This document shows positions 9,622 through 19,036 of a stretch of 64,000 nt of DNA, in pieces. A program made the translations under genes and the position numbers. Position 1 is the stretch's first letter, and each line of letters starts with the position of its first letter. A model generated the notes under the pieces. That model made no database searches. It was not told where the DNA came from and saw only the letters and a program-made list of their open reading frames with translations. This stretch comes from Sphingobacteriales bacterium 50-39 (GTDB taxonomy: Bacteria; Bacteroidota; Bacteroidia; Chitinophagales; Chitinophagaceae): NCBI GenBank assembly GCA_001898505.1, contig MKTZ01000016.1, forward strand, positions 176,374 to 240,373. Reading direction: 5' to 3'.

Positions 9622-11259
9622 TTAATAATCCATTCCACCCATACCAGGAGCGCCGCCCGGATGTGCATGACCTTCTTCTTTCTTGGGCTTGTCGGCGATG
9701 ACACACTCGGTGGTCAACACCATACCAGCGATAGAAGCTGCATTTTCCAGTGCGATGCGGGTTACCTTGGTGGGGTCGATAACACCAGCCTTCAGCAGGT
9801 TTTCGAATACTTCGGTGCGGGCGTTGAAGCCAAAGTCGGCTTTACCTTCTTTCACTTTCTGTACTACGATGCTGCCTTCGATGCCGCTGTTAGCCACGAT
9901 CTGGCGCAGGGGTTCTTCGATAGCGCGTTTTACGATAGCGATACCAGTGGTCTCATCCTCGTTGCCGCCTTTCAGCTTTTCCAGGGACTCGATGGCACGG
10001 ATGTAAGCTACACCGCCACCGGGTACGATACCTTCTTCAACTGCAGCGCGGGTAGCATGCAGGGCGTCGTCTACACGGTCCTTCTTTTCCTTCATTTCAA
10101 CTTCGGTGGCTGCACCTACATAGAGAACTGCAACACCGCCGGCGAGTTTGGCCAGACGTTCCTGTAATTTCTCTTTATCGTAATCGGAAGTAGTAGTCTC
10201 GATCTGAGCCTTGATCTGGTTGACACGTGCAAGGATGTCTTCCTTTTTGCCTTTGCCGCCTACGACAGTCGTGTTGTCTTTATCGATGGTTACGCTGGCA
10301 GCGGTACCCAGATAGCTCAGGTCGGCGCCTTCCAGCTTGTAACCCTGTTCCTCGCTGATAACGATGCCCTTGGTAAGGATAGCGATATCCTGGAGCATTT
10401 CCTTACGACGGTCGCCAAAGCCCGGAGCCTTTACAGCAGCCACCTTGATCGTACCGCGCAGCTTGTTTACTACGAGGGTAGCCAGTGCTTCGCCTTCCAG
10501 GTCTTCTGCGATGATCAGCAGAGGACGGCCGCTCTGGGCTACTTTCTCCAGAATATGAAGGATATCCTTCATAGCGGAGATCTTTTTGTCATAGATAAGA
10601 ATATAGGGATTCTGCAGCTCGGCTTCCATCTTTTCGCTGTTGGTAACGAAATAGGCGGAGAGATATCCTCTGTCGAATTGCATACCTTCTACTACGTCAA
10701 CGGTAGTGTCGGTGCCTTTAGCTTCTTCTACAGTGATAACACCTTCCTTGCCCACTTTGCCAAAGGCCTGTGCGATGAGCTTTCCGATGGCGTTGTCGTT
10801 ATTGGCGGAGATAGCAGCTACCTGCTCGATCTTGTTCTTGTCGTTGCCGATGGTCTGGGACTGGCTGTTGAGATTAGCGACTACTTTTTCTACAGCCTTG
10901 TCGATACCGCGCTTCAGGTCCATGGGATTGGCGCCTGCTGCTACGTTCTTCAGACCTTCGCTAATGATGGACTGAGCCAGTACGGTAGCGGTAGTGGTTC
11001 CGTCACCGGCAATGTCTGCGGTCTTGGAAGCTACTTCCTTTACCATCTGGGCGCCCATATTCTCGATGGGGTCTTCCAGTTCTATTTCTTTCGCTACGGT
11101 GACGCCATCCTTCGTTACGGAAGGAGCGCCGAATTTCTTTTCCAACACTACGTTACGTCCTTTGGGACCTAAAGTAACCTTAACAGCATTTGCCAGGGTA
11201 TCAACGCCCTTCTTCATTTTGTTGCGGGCTTCGATATCGAAGAAAAGTTGTTTTGCCAT
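9622..11259 (-). CDS. groEL: Chaperonin GroEL (Hsp60)
   Basis: A 545-residue ATP-dependent chaperonin subunit that forms the double-ring folding chamber with GroES. The start [21 protein letters not shown], the ATP-site signature [16 protein letters not shown], and [11 protein letters not shown] are all present. The C-terminus ends in the flexible [11 protein letters not shown] tail. It lies 60 nt downstream of groES on the same strand, the classic groESL order, and is closed by a strong terminator. It appears to be a complete, ordinary copy. Confidence 0.99.
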   Translation of the reverse strand: MAKQLFFDIEARNKMKKGVDTLANAVKVTLGPKGRNVVLEKKFGAPSVTKDGVTVAKEIELEDPIENMGAQMVKEVASKTADIAGDGTTTATVLAQSIISEGLKNVAAGANPMDLKRGIDKAVEKVVANLNSQSQTIGNDKNKIEQVAAISANNDNAIGKLIAQAFGKVGKEGVITVEEAKGTDTTVDVVEGMQFDRGYLSAYFVTNSEKMEAELQNPYILIYDKKISAMKDILHILEKVAQSGRPLLIIAEDLEGEALATLVVNKLRGTIKVAAVKAPGFGDRRKEMLQDIAILTKGIVISEEQGYKLEGADLSYLGTAASVTIDKDNTTVVGGKGKKEDILARVNQIKAQIETTTSDYDKEKLQERLAKLAGGVAVLYVGAATEVEMKEKKDRVDDALHATRAAVEEGIVPGGGVAYIRAIESLEKLKGGNEDETTGIAIVKRAIEEPLRQIVANSGIEGSIVVQKVKEGKADFGFNARTEVFENLLKAGVIDPTKVTRIALENAASIAGMVLTTECVIADKPKKEEGHAHPGGAPGMGGMDY

Positions 11260-11319
11260 AATTATTTTAATTGATCTCCCGTTGCCGAGAGGGATGTTTA
11301 AGAATAATGATATAATGAA

Positions 11320-11601
11320 TTAAACGATAGCAAGAATATCGGACTCCCTCATGATAAGGAAATCGTCGCCTTCGATCTGGATCTCCGTACCGGCATATTT
11401 GCCATACAGGACGGTGTCACCGATCTTTACAGTCACTGGCTCGTCTTTTTTACCAGGACCTGCGGCTACAACAGTACCGCGCTGCGGCTTTTCTTTGGCC
11501 GTGTCTGGAATGATAATGCCACCGGCAGTTTTTTCTTCAGCGGGAGCTGGCTTCACTATTACCCTATCAGCAAGCGGGGTAACGTTTAACTTTTTGCCCA
11601 T
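11320..11601 (-). CDS. groES: Co-chaperonin GroES (Hsp10)
   Basis: A 93-residue GroES lid protein. The N-terminal [22 protein letters not shown] region with the mobile loop and the [26 protein letters not shown] core match the family. It is the first gene of groESL. No CIRCE element (TTAGCACTC-N9-GAGTGCTAA) is visible in the 300 nt upstream, so HrcA control is not supported. The promoter could not be placed with confidence. Confidence 0.98.
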   Translation of the reverse strand: MGKKLNVTPLADRVIVKPAPAEEKTAGGIIIPDTAKEKPQRGTVVAAGPGKKDEPVTVKIGDTVLYGKYAGTEIQIEGDDFLIMRESDILAIV

Positions 11602-11730
11602 AGTCGTCTTATTTTATTGGTTTTATTTGAAAGATTTCCGAATGAAAAGTTCGGACGGCGAAGTTAGGCGAATTTTATACCAAACCCTCAAGCAAGGCCA
11701 TTTTTACAGAATATGTCATTTTTTCATAAC

Positions 11731-11757
11731 AAAAAACCCCGCTTCCTGGCGGGGTTT
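11731..11757 (-). terminator. Terminator-like hairpin with no recognised upstream gene
   Basis: ACCCCGC / GCGGGGT stem with a 6-nt loop. The minus strand has six T after the stem and the plus strand only four, so it best fits a transcript running right to left. No coding gene on that strand lies between it and nusB. Confidence 0.6.
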
Positions 11758-11868
11758 TATAAATAACTGTCAAAAAGGCTACTTTTGGACCACCTGGGAC
11801 TCAACGGAATAGATAAGCGTCAATGGATTTGGGGTTTTATCAATTTCTCCCCGAGCCCGGTAAATCCG

Positions 11869-11876
11869 TATATTTG
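11869..11876 (+). promoter_or_regulatory. Bacteroidota -7 promoter box for nusB
   Basis: TATATTTG is a perfect match to TAnnTTTG and lies 27 nt before the nusB ATG. A -33 TTTG element is not clear. Confidence 0.5.
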
Positions 11877-11902
11877 CAGCCGCTAACAAAGTTCTTATTA
11901 TA

Positions 11903-12832
11903 ATGATCAGCAGAAGAAATATCAGGGTAAAAGTGATGCAGACCTTATATACCCTGGAAGCACAGGAGCAGACCGTCAAACCGGGCGAACACGTACGGAT
12001 TTTACAAAAGCATTTTGACCAGACCAGGCAGTTACTTATCTATCTTATCTATTTCGTCACGGAAGTGGCCCGGTATGCCGAGACGGACAGCCGGATCAGG
12101 TCATCCAAATACATCCCCAACGAACAGGACCTCAATGTCAATATAAAGCTGGCAGGCAACGAATACCTTTGGAAGATACTGGAGGACGCGAGCTGGCAAA
12201 AGGCGATGGGTGTGGATAAGCCACATTTGCAGGATAATAACGAGCTGATCAAGCGTCTTTACCAGGAACTGGTAACAACGGAGGAATACAAACAATATAT
12301 CAGCGAGGCGGGAAGGGAAAAAAAGACCGAAAAAGCTATTTTGGAATTTATTTTCACAGGTCTGATGCTGCCAAACGCACTTTTCGAAAACCATGTCGAA
12401 GAGCTGTTCACCAACTGGGACGATGACGGTGAAATGGTCTGCCAGCTGGTAATGGGCTATATCAATAAACCCCAGTCGCTCAATTTCCAGGAGATCATCA
12501 GCAAGGACAAATGGGAGTTCGCCAAGGGACTGCTTCAGACGGTGATGGATAAAAAGGACGTGCTGATGGACCTTATCAAACCCAAGCTGAAGAACTGGGA
12601 CCCCGAGCGGATCGCTACCCTGGATATGATCCTGATGCAAATGGGGGTTTCCGAATTCCTTTATTTCGAAACGATCCCCCCCAAGGTCACCATCAATGAA
12701 TACATCGATCTGGCCAAGGAGTACAGTACCCCACAAAGCGGTCAGTTTGTCAATGGTATCCTGGACAATATCCATAAGGATCTTGTAAGGGACGAAAAAA
12801 TGCATAAGATCAATTTCAAGGCAAACCCTTAG
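11903..12832 (+). CDS. nusB: Transcription antitermination factor NusB
   Basis: A 309-residue protein, about twice the length of E. coli NusB, as usual in Bacteroidota. The N-terminus SRRNIRVKVMQTLYTLEAQEQ and the C-terminal NusB fold (about 225-305, with ATLDMILMQMGVSEFLYF and KVTINEYIDLAKEYS) identify it. The central ~120 residues are a lineage-specific extension. NusB joins the NusE (S10) antitermination complex during rRNA transcription. It begins a likely unit nusB-DUF1573-yajC, with gaps of 19 and 32 nt. Confidence 0.93.
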   Translation: MISRRNIRVKVMQTLYTLEAQEQTVKPGEHVRILQKHFDQTRQLLIYLIYFVTEVARYAETDSRIRSSKYIPNEQDLNVNIKLAGNEYLWKILEDASWQKAMGVDKPHLQDNNELIKRLYQELVTTEEYKQYISEAGREKKTEKAILEFIFTGLMLPNALFENHVEELFTNWDDDGEMVCQLVMGYINKPQSLNFQEIISKDKWEFAKGLLQTVMDKKDVLMDLIKPKLKNWDPERIATLDMILMQMGVSEFLYFETIPPKVTINEYIDLAKEYSTPQSGQFVNGILDNIHKDLVRDEKMHKINFKANP

Positions 12833-12851
12833 GTTTGCAAAAAAATTACCC

Positions 12852-13286
12852 ATGCGTCGAATTGCCAGCGCCGTATTAGTCGCGATCCTGATCATCAGCT
12901 GTCAGAGCAATGACAAGAAGGCTGCAACAGCTGCCACGACCTCCACTACCAGAGACTCCGCACAGTTCACAACGGTGGAATGGCTGGATTCCACGAGGGA
13001 TTTCGGCAAGATACAGGAGGGACAGCAGTTGGAAGTGTCTTTCCGATTTCGCAATGCGGGGAGCAAACCGTTGGTCATCGAAAGGGTACAGCCCAGCTGT
13101 GGCTGCACGGTGGCGGAGCAGCCCAGGGAACCTATTCCCCCCGGCGCAGAAGGCCAGATCAAAGCCACCTTCAATAGCCTGAACCATGTCGGCATCAATC
13201 ACAAGACGCTTAATGTCTTCGCCAACATGAAAGACGCGCCCCATCCTCTGCAATTTGTCGTAGAGGTAGAGAAAAAAGCTTCATAG
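12852..13286 (+). CDS. DUF1573 lipoprotein
   Basis: A 144-residue predicted lipoprotein with lipobox IISC (about Cys17). The DUF1573 domain follows: FGKIQEGQQLEVSFRFRN, then the hallmark PSCGCTV and the Ig-like (ASPM/SPD-2/hydin-like) strands. The function of the domain is unknown. It lies between nusB and yajC in the same orientation and is probably co-transcribed. Confidence 0.88.
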   Translation: MRRIASAVLVAILIISCQSNDKKAATAATTSTTRDSAQFTTVEWLDSTRDFGKIQEGQQLEVSFRFRNAGSKPLVIERVQPSCGCTVAEQPREPIPPGAEGQIKATFNSLNHVGINHKTLNVFANMKDAPHPLQFVVEVEKKAS

Positions 13287-13318
13287 GATCCGATTATTCA
13301 AACAAACATCCATACACA

Positions 13319-13663
13319 ATGACTCAATTAGTGGTTTTATTACAAGGAGCTCCGGGAGCAGGACAAGGCAACAGCTATACCCTGTTCTTATTAGGGGGTA
13401 TGATCCTGGTGTTCTACTTCTTTATGATACGCCCGCAACAAAAGAAAGCCAAGCTGGCCAAGAAATTCCAGGAGGAACTGCAGAAAGGTGACAAGATCGT
13501 GACCATCGCTGGTATCCATGGCACGGTGAATAAGGTAAATGACGATTCGACCCTTCTGATCGAGACCAGCCCCGGCAGCTATCTGAAGATCGAGAAAAGC
13601 GCCATTTCCATAGAATGGACACAAGCTCTGAACAAGACCGCAGCAACAGCTGACAAAAAATAA
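13319..13663 (+). CDS. yajC: Preprotein translocase subunit YajC
   Basis: A 114-residue inner-membrane protein with one transmembrane helix (about 21-39) followed by the signature FFMIRPQQKKAK. A small beta-domain follows with GDKIVTIAGIHGTVNKV. YajC associates with SecDF, which is encoded about 2 kb downstream. A strong terminator directly follows. Confidence 0.95.
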   Translation: MTQLVVLLQGAPGAGQGNSYTLFLLGGMILVFYFFMIRPQQKKAKLAKKFQEELQKGDKIVTIAGIHGTVNKVNDDSTLLIETSPGSYLKIEKSAISIEWTQALNKTAATADKK

Positions 13664-13668
13664 ACGAC

Positions 13669-13691
13669 AGCCCCGCTCCCGCGGGGCTTTT
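13669..13691 (+). terminator. Rho-independent terminator after yajC
   Basis: An 8-bp stem AGCCCCGC / GCGGGGCT with a TCCC loop, then TTTTAT. It separates the nusB-yajC unit from coaE, whose ATG is 12 nt further on. Confidence 0.8.
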
Positions 13692-13703
13692 ATATTATAA
13701 AGT

Positions 13704-14306
13704 ATGTTAAGGGTCGGTCTAACAGGCGGCATCGGGTCGGGTAAAAGCACCGTAGCAGGTGTCTTCGAGGTGCTGGGTATCCCGGTGGCCTATGCTGACA
13801 GGGAGGCAAAAAGGGTCATGACCGAAGACCCGGTGCTCCGGCAGCAGATCATCCATCATTTCGGGGCCGAAGCTTACACAGGCCGGCAGCTCAATCGCTC
13901 CTACCTGGCGGCCCAGGTGTTCACCGACACCGAAAAGCTTGCCTTACTGAATTCCCTGGTCCACCCCGCCACCATCGCCGCGGGGGAACAGTGGATGGAG
14001 CAGCAAGCAGGCCGTGCCCCCTATGCCATCCGCGAGGCGGCCCTGATCTTTGAGAGCGACTCGGTGAGACACCTCGACTTTGTCATTGGAGTGTTTGCGC
14101 CCCCCACCCTTCGAATGTATCGCGTCCTCCAACGCGACAAGCTCACCCGGGAAGAGGTCCTTCAGCGCATGAAGAACCAGATCGATGAGGACATCAAAAT
14201 GAAACTGTGTGATGCCGTGATCTATAACGACGAACAGCACCCGGTGATACCTCAGGTGCTGTCCCTTCACGAACAGCTGCTGCAACGGGCAGCAGCGGCG
14301 TTATAA
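13704..14306 (+). CDS. coaE: Dephospho-CoA kinase
   Basis: A 200-residue P-loop kinase that phosphorylates dephospho-CoA in the last step of CoA synthesis. The Walker A motif GGIGSGKST is at residues 8-16. The AYADREAKRVM region and the LVHPATI segment match CoaE. Length is typical. It lies just after the yajC terminator and is convergent with the aminotransferase gene (11 nt apart). Confidence 0.95.
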   Translation: MLRVGLTGGIGSGKSTVAGVFEVLGIPVAYADREAKRVMTEDPVLRQQIIHHFGAEAYTGRQLNRSYLAAQVFTDTEKLALLNSLVHPATIAAGEQWMEQQAGRAPYAIREAALIFESDSVRHLDFVIGVFAPPTLRMYRVLQRDKLTREEVLQRMKNQIDEDIKMKLCDAVIYNDEQHPVIPQVLSLHEQLLQRAAAAL

Positions 14307-14317
14307 TCTATTTCAAT

Positions 14318-15505
14318 TTATTTCAGCTTTGCCAGCGCGTCCTTGATCCTGGCCCATGCTTTCTCGATATTCCCCATGCTATTGGCAAAAGAGAATCGTA
14401 CGCAGGCAGGCTCGCCAAAAGCATCTCCCATTACGGAGGAGACGTGGGCGGTATTCAGCAGGTACATGCTGAAGTCGGCTGAATTCTTTATGGTCGTGGT
14501 CCCATCGGACTTGCCATAATAGGCGGATACATCCGGGAAGATATAGAATGCTCCCTGCGGCTCAAAACATTTCAGCCCTGGAACAGCTTTTACGAGCTCG
14601 AGGGTCTTCTTCCTGCGGTTGGTAAATTCCTTTACCATATCCATGCTGGGCGTAAGATCGGCGGTCAGGGCTACGACAGCAGATTTTTGGGCGATGGAAT
14701 TGGTCCCGCTGGTGAATTGTCCCTGCAGCTTTTCGCAGGCCTTTGCTATTTCCACGTTGGAGGCGGTATAACCCAAACGCCATCCTGTCATGGCAAAACC
14801 CTTGCTAAGACCGTTGATGATCACGATACGGTCCTTCAGATCGCTGAACTGGGCAATACTTTCGTGCTTGCCGCTGAAATTGATGTATTCATAGATCTCA
14901 TCGGAAAGGATGACTATGTTGGGGTATTTGCGGAAGACGGCGGCCAGCGCTTCCAGCTCGGCCTTGCTGTATACGGCCCCGGAGGGGTTACAGGGAGAGG
15001 AGAAGAGGAATGCTTTGGTCTTGGGGGTGATGGAAGCCTCTAATTGAGCGGGAGTGATCTTAAAGCTGTCCGAAGGAGTATGTACTTCCACGACCTTGCC
15101 ACGGGCGATCTTCACCAGCTCGGAATAGGTCACCCAGTAAGGGGTGGGTATGATCACCTCATCCCCTTCATCCACCAGGGCAAGGATGACATTGGCCAGG
15201 GACTGCTTGGCGCCTGTGCTGACGACTATGTTCTCGGGCTTGTAATCCAGGTTGTTATCTCTTTTGAACTTGGTGCAAATGGCCTCCCGCAGGTCCAGAT
15301 AGCCCGATACGGGTGTATAATGGCTCCAGTTATCATCGATGGCCTTCTTCGCGGCATCCTTTATATGCGTGGGAGTGTCAAAATCGGGCTCTCCCAGACT
15401 CAGGTCAATAACGTCGATGCCTTTCGCTCTTAATTCGCGGCCCAGCTTGGCCATTTTCAAGGTTTCCGGTTCGGCAAACCGGGAAAGAATGGATGATAAT
15501 TGCAT
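14318..15505 (-). CDS. Class I pyridoxal-phosphate aminotransferase (aspartate aminotransferase-like)
   Basis: A 395-residue fold-type I PLP enzyme. Key features are LGEPDFDTP near the start, NPSGAVY, SDEIYEY, and the PLP-binding lysine in NGLSKGFAMTGWRLGY (Lys235). The layout matches the AspC/AspB subgroup Ib used for aspartate/glutamate transamination, but exact amino-acid specificity cannot be read from sequence. It is a single gene with its own -7 box at 15541-15548. Confidence 0.93.
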   Translation of the reverse strand: MQLSSILSRFAEPETLKMAKLGRELRAKGIDVIDLSLGEPDFDTPTHIKDAAKKAIDDNWSHYTPVSGYLDLREAICTKFKRDNNLDYKPENIVVSTGAKQSLANVILALVDEGDEVIIPTPYWVTYSELVKIARGKVVEVHTPSDSFKITPAQLEASITPKTKAFLFSSPCNPSGAVYSKAELEALAAVFRKYPNIVILSDEIYEYINFSGKHESIAQFSDLKDRIVIINGLSKGFAMTGWRLGYTASNVEIAKACEKLQGQFTSGTNSIAQKSAVVALTADLTPSMDMVKEFTNRRKKTLELVKAVPGLKCFEPQGAFYIFPDVSAYYGKSDGTTTIKNSADFSMYLLNTAHVSSVMGDAFGEPACVRFSFANSMGNIEKAWARIKDALAKLK

Positions 15506-15540
15506 AGTTTATATAGATATATTACACAGAATTGCGGGTG

Positions 15541-15548
15541 CAAAGGTA
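15541..15548 (-). promoter_or_regulatory. -7 promoter box for the aminotransferase gene
   Basis: On the minus strand this reads TACCTTTG, a perfect TAnnTTTG match, 35 nt before the ATG. Confidence 0.45.
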
Positions 15549-15699
15549 ACCATAAGGCGGCAGTTGTACGGTAAATAATTTCCATAATTTGGTTGTTCCG
15601 GGAGGTCATTTTTGCCATTCTACTAACAGAATTAGTATCCGCAAAGGGTTTTAGGGCTAAAATTCGCAAAAGACATCCGGCGTAAACCAAACTAAAACC

Positions 15700-15707
15700 T
15701 ATATTTG
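15700..15707 (+). promoter_or_regulatory. -7 promoter box for secDF
   Basis: TATATTTG, a perfect match to the Bacteroidota -7 consensus, 29 nt before the secDF ATG. It is the same octamer as upstream of nusB. Confidence 0.5.
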
Positions 15708-15736
15708 CGATTCTTAAAAAACAAACGAAACTTCCA

Positions 15737-18700
15737 ATGAGAGCACTGGTAAGTATTTTTGCTGCTTTATTGATCATCATTTCACTGTACCAATTATCCT
15801 TCACTTGGTTTGTCAACAAGCATGAGTCTGCGATGGAAGCCAAAGCCAAGAGCTATGTCAACCGGATCTACCCCGTAAGCGCTGCTCAAAAATATCCCGC
15901 CGACAAAGAAGCGAGAGCATTGTACCAGGATACATTGGATCAGCTGTTCAGTCAACGCAAACGCGAGCTGTTAGACAGCACGAAGGATAACAAGATCACC
16001 TGGTGGGGCACTACTTATCAGAAATCAAAGGAAAGCGAGCTCCTGCTGGGTCTCGACCTCCAGGGCGGTATCAGTGTGACGTTGGATGTAGCGCTGGATG
16101 GACTCATCAAGAACCTGTCCAACAATCCCCGTGATGGTCAGCTGCTGAAAGCGCTCAATCTTGCCAATCAAAAGAAGGTCTCCAGCTCCAGCAACCTGGT
16201 GGATCTGTTTGCTCAGTCCTATAAAGAGATCAACCCCACTGGCAAGCTGGCGCCCCTGTTCGCCAATGCCAATCGTAATAAGCTAAAGTTCGATGCTTCG
16301 GATGAATCTGTTGTCTCCTATCTGCATGACATGGCCAATGCTGCCATGACGCAGACCTTTAAGGTATTGCAGACCCGTATCGACCAGTTCGGGGTTGCCC
16401 AGCCCAGCATCAGCCTGGACCAGAACAGAGGCGTCATTGCCGTCGAACTGGCCGGCGCCACCGACCCGGAGAGAGTGCGTAAATATCTTCAGTCCACCGC
16501 CAACCTTCAGTTTTGGGAAGTATACAATCTCAGCGAGCTGGCTACCTCCTTCACAAATGCCGATAAGGTATTAGCGAACGAGCTCAATGGCATAAAAGAG
16601 GACAGCGTCGCCATCCGGCGCCGGGATTCTCTCAGGGGTGCCGGCGACACGACAGCAGACAAAGATTCTGCTACCGGTCCTAACGCCCATCCGCTGTTAA
16701 ACCAACGGGTGATCCAGTTTGCGCAGGCACGGCAGGACCCCAAAACGGGACAGGCCCGTTACGAGCCTTATTTGGCTGCCGTAGCCTTGAAAGATACGGC
16801 AACGGTCAACCGCTGGCTAAACGATCCCATTGTCCGCAATAGCTTCCCCCAGGACCTGAAATTCGTCTACAGCAAGCCGGAAGTGGACGACGACGGCAAG
16901 GTGGCCTCCGCCGTGCTTTTATATGCCATCAAGACTTTGCCGGGTACGGATAAAGCGCGCGTAGAAGGTAGCGCCATCGAGGATGCCAGACAGGATTTCG
17001 ATCCTATGACCAGCGAGGTCATCGTAGATATGACCATGAACAAGCAAGGCGCCAAAGCCTGGGCCGACATGACGACCAAGAACACCGGCAAGCCCATCGC
17101 TATCGTACTCGATGACATCGTATATTCCGCCCCGTATGTCAACGAACCGATCACAGGCGGCACCTCCAAGATCACCATGGGACGTAATAGCTCCCACAGC
17201 GTCCAGGATGCCCAGGACCTTGCCAACATCCTTAAATCCGGGAAGCTGGATGCCCCTGCCAAGATCGTATCGGAGCAGGTGGTAGGACCTACCATTGGCC
17301 AGGAAGCTGTTCACGGTGGTATGATGGCCTTCGTCATCTCGTTCCTCGTGATCTTCACCCTGATGCTGGTCTATTACAACACGGCCGGCTGGGTTGCCAA
17401 TATCGCATTGATATTAAACCTGCTCTTTACCATCGGTGTGCTGAGCGCCCTGCATGCCACCCTTACAGCTCCAGGTATCGCGGGTCTCGTCCTTACCATT
17501 GGTATGGCGGTAGACACCAACGTTATCATATTCGAGCGTATCAAGGAAGAACTTACCAGGGGTAAGAGCTACCCGCTGGCTGTCAGTGACGGTTACAAAA
17601 GATCGCTGGCGCCGGTGTTGGATGCTCACGTCACTACCCTGCTCACGGCCCTGATCCTTTTCTATTTCGGATTGGGCCCGGTGTTAGGTTTTGCTACCAC
17701 GCAGATCCTGGGTATCATCCTGTCCCTCTTCTGCGGTATCCTGGTATCCAGACTGGTAACGGACTTCTATACCAATAAGAACCGTCACTTTAAATATTTC
17801 ACGCCCCTCTCCCGCCGCATCTTCAAACATGCCTCGTTTAAATTCATCGAATACCGGAAAGTGGCTTATGTCATCTCGGTCGTGGTGCTGATATTGGGGG
17901 TGAGCTCCTTCTTCCATGGCTTCAAGGAAGGCGTCGAGTTCAGAGGCGGCCGCAGCTATGTCATCGACTTCCACAAGCCGGTGAATTCCACCGAGGCTCG
18001 TGACGCATTGAAGAAAGTAATGCCCGATGCATCCCTGGAGATCAAGACTTATGCGACCAACGACCAGTTGGAGATCACCACGGACTACCTGATCCAGGAC
18101 GCAAGCAATTCCGTAGACTCAGTCGTACTGAATAAATTGTACAGCGGTCTGACGCCCTTGCTGCCCCAGGGCACTACCCACAGCGATTTCGTCAACAAAT
18201 TTGTAGGGGGGAGCAAGAAGGTGCTGCCGACCATCTCCGATGATCTGAAGACGGGCGCCATCAAGGCCGTGGTCTTTGCCATCATCATCATCTTCATTTA
18301 TATCTTTATCCGATTCCGCGACTGGCGTTATTCACTGGGTACGATCATCTCCCTGCTGCACGACGTATTTGTTACTTTAGCGGTATTCTCGTTCCTCCAT
18401 GAGGTGGTGCCTTTCCCATTGGAAATAGACCAGCACTTTATCGCGGCGGTGTTGACGGTGGTTGGTTTCTCGATGAATGACACGGTCATCGTATTCGACC
18501 GTATCCGTGAGGACAGCCGTCTCCTGAAGGGCGCCAGCAATGCGACCATCATCAATAAAGCCATCAACGAGACACTAAGCCGTACGGTCATGACCTCGCT
18601 GACGGTATTCCTCACCATCCTGATCCTCTTCTTGGTGGGCGGTGAAGTGACACGTGGTTTCGCATTTGCGATGCTTATTGGTGTGGTCACCGGTACTTAC

Positions 18701-18805
18701 TCCTCTATCTTCGTAGCAGCCCCCTTCCTGGTGGATTTTGCCAAAGGCAAACCCCTGGGTAAAGATCAGGCGCCGGTGGCGGAAAAAGCCAAAGTCAAAG
18801 CTTAA
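15737..18805 (+). CDS. secDF: Protein translocase SecDF, fused subunits
   Basis: A 1022-residue fusion of SecD and SecF, a proton-driven accessory of the SecYEG channel. The SecD half has a first helix (about 4-24), the LLLGLDLQGG motif near residue 105, a large periplasmic region to about residue 520, and six C-terminal helices that include AVDTNVIIFERI. The SecF half begins at about residue 680 with the motif GVEFRGGRSYVIDF and the later SMNDTVIVFDRIRE. The single-chain form is common in Bacteroidota. Residues 280-320 contain a low-complexity Asp/Ala-rich insert. It is followed by a bidirectional terminator. Confidence 0.97.
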   Translation: MRALVSIFAALLIIISLYQLSFTWFVNKHESAMEAKAKSYVNRIYPVSAAQKYPADKEARALYQDTLDQLFSQRKRELLDSTKDNKITWWGTTYQKSKESELLLGLDLQGGISVTLDVALDGLIKNLSNNPRDGQLLKALNLANQKKVSSSSNLVDLFAQSYKEINPTGKLAPLFANANRNKLKFDASDESVVSYLHDMANAAMTQTFKVLQTRIDQFGVAQPSISLDQNRGVIAVELAGATDPERVRKYLQSTANLQFWEVYNLSELATSFTNADKVLANELNGIKEDSVAIRRRDSLRGAGDTTADKDSATGPNAHPLLNQRVIQFAQARQDPKTGQARYEPYLAAVALKDTATVNRWLNDPIVRNSFPQDLKFVYSKPEVDDDGKVASAVLLYAIKTLPGTDKARVEGSAIEDARQDFDPMTSEVIVDMTMNKQGAKAWADMTTKNTGKPIAIVLDDIVYSAPYVNEPITGGTSKITMGRNSSHSVQDAQDLANILKSGKLDAPAKIVSEQVVGPTIGQEAVHGGMMAFVISFLVIFTLMLVYYNTAGWVANIALILNLLFTIGVLSALHATLTAPGIAGLVLTIGMAVDTNVIIFERIKEELTRGKSYPLAVSDGYKRSLAPVLDAHVTTLLTALILFYFGLGPVLGFATTQILGIILSLFCGILVSRLVTDFYTNKNRHFKYFTPLSRRIFKHASFKFIEYRKVAYVISVVVLILGVSSFFHGFKEGVEFRGGRSYVIDFHKPVNSTEARDALKKVMPDASLEIKTYATNDQLEITTDYLIQDASNSVDSVVLNKLYSGLTPLLPQGTTHSDFVNKFVGGSKKVLPTISDDLKTGAIKAVVFAIIIIFIYIFIRFRDWRYSLGTIISLLHDVFVTLAVFSFLHEVVPFPLEIDQHFIAAVLTVVGFSMNDTVIVFDRIREDSRLLKGASNATIINKAINETLSRTVMTSLTVFLTILILFLVGGEVTRGFAFAMLIGVVTGTYSSIFVAAPFLVDFAKGKPLGKDQAPVAEKAKVKA

Positions 18806-18823
18806 AGATAAAAGCCAGATAGA

Positions 18824-18857
18824 AAAAAGGCCGATCGAATGATCGGCCTTTTTATTT
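18824..18857. terminator. Bidirectional terminator between secDF and the histidine-rich gene
   Basis: AAAAAGGCCGATC / GATCGGCCTTTTT, a 13-bp stem with a GAAT loop and T-runs on both strands. It can end secDF from the left and the small gene at 18857 from the right. Confidence 0.85.
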
Positions 18858-19006
18858 TAGTGTGTTCTTTTGTGATGCACTGTATGATGCGTGTGATGGT
18901 GATGGCGATGGACGACTTTTTTGTGATGGGCGGATTTATGTGTCTGGGCCATCGTCACCCCTGTCATAGCCACGAGGACCAGGGCGGATAAAAAGAATTT
19001 CTTCAT
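18857..19006 (-). CDS. Tiny secreted histidine-rich protein
   Basis: A 49-residue open frame. Residues 1-20 form a clean signal peptide (MKKFFLSALVLVAMTGVTMA, cleavage before Gln21). The ~29-residue mature part contains 13 histidines, including HHHH at 35-38, mixed with Lys, Arg, Thr and Val. No family is recognised. Such composition suggests binding of Zn, Ni, Cu or another metal, which is inference only. Its signal peptide is nearly the same as that of the 97-residue protein just upstream, and both lie close to a two-component/RND metal-efflux block. The terminator at its 3' end supports expression as a real gene. Confidence 0.75.
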   Translation of the reverse strand: MKKFFLSALVLVAMTGVTMAQTHKSAHHKKVVHRHHHHTHHTVHHKRTH

Positions 19007-19036
19007 GTTTGATTTGTTTTTGTGGTAAGAAGCGGA

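Larger units (their letters stand above)
11602..11902. other. Intergenic region between groES and nusB
   Basis: 301 nt without a gene. It holds the 5' leader of groES (right-to-left), a hairpin with a T-run on the minus strand (11731-11757), a short stretch resembling the 3' end of a tRNA on the minus strand (about 11788-11810), and a perfect -7 box for nusB (11869-11876). Confidence 0.6.

Noticed and set aside
10555..11172. Open frame opposite groEL
   Set aside because: Hydrophobic-looking but fully antisense to a complete groEL; a common artefact.
11602..11902. CIRCE element for HrcA control of groESL
   Set aside because: No TTAGCACTC / GAGTGCTAA pair is present.
11779..11979. 66-codon minus-strand frame overlapping the nusB start
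   Set aside because: Its N-terminus is antisense to nusB and it has no conserved feature; the region is better read as the nusB promoter plus a tRNA-like fragment.
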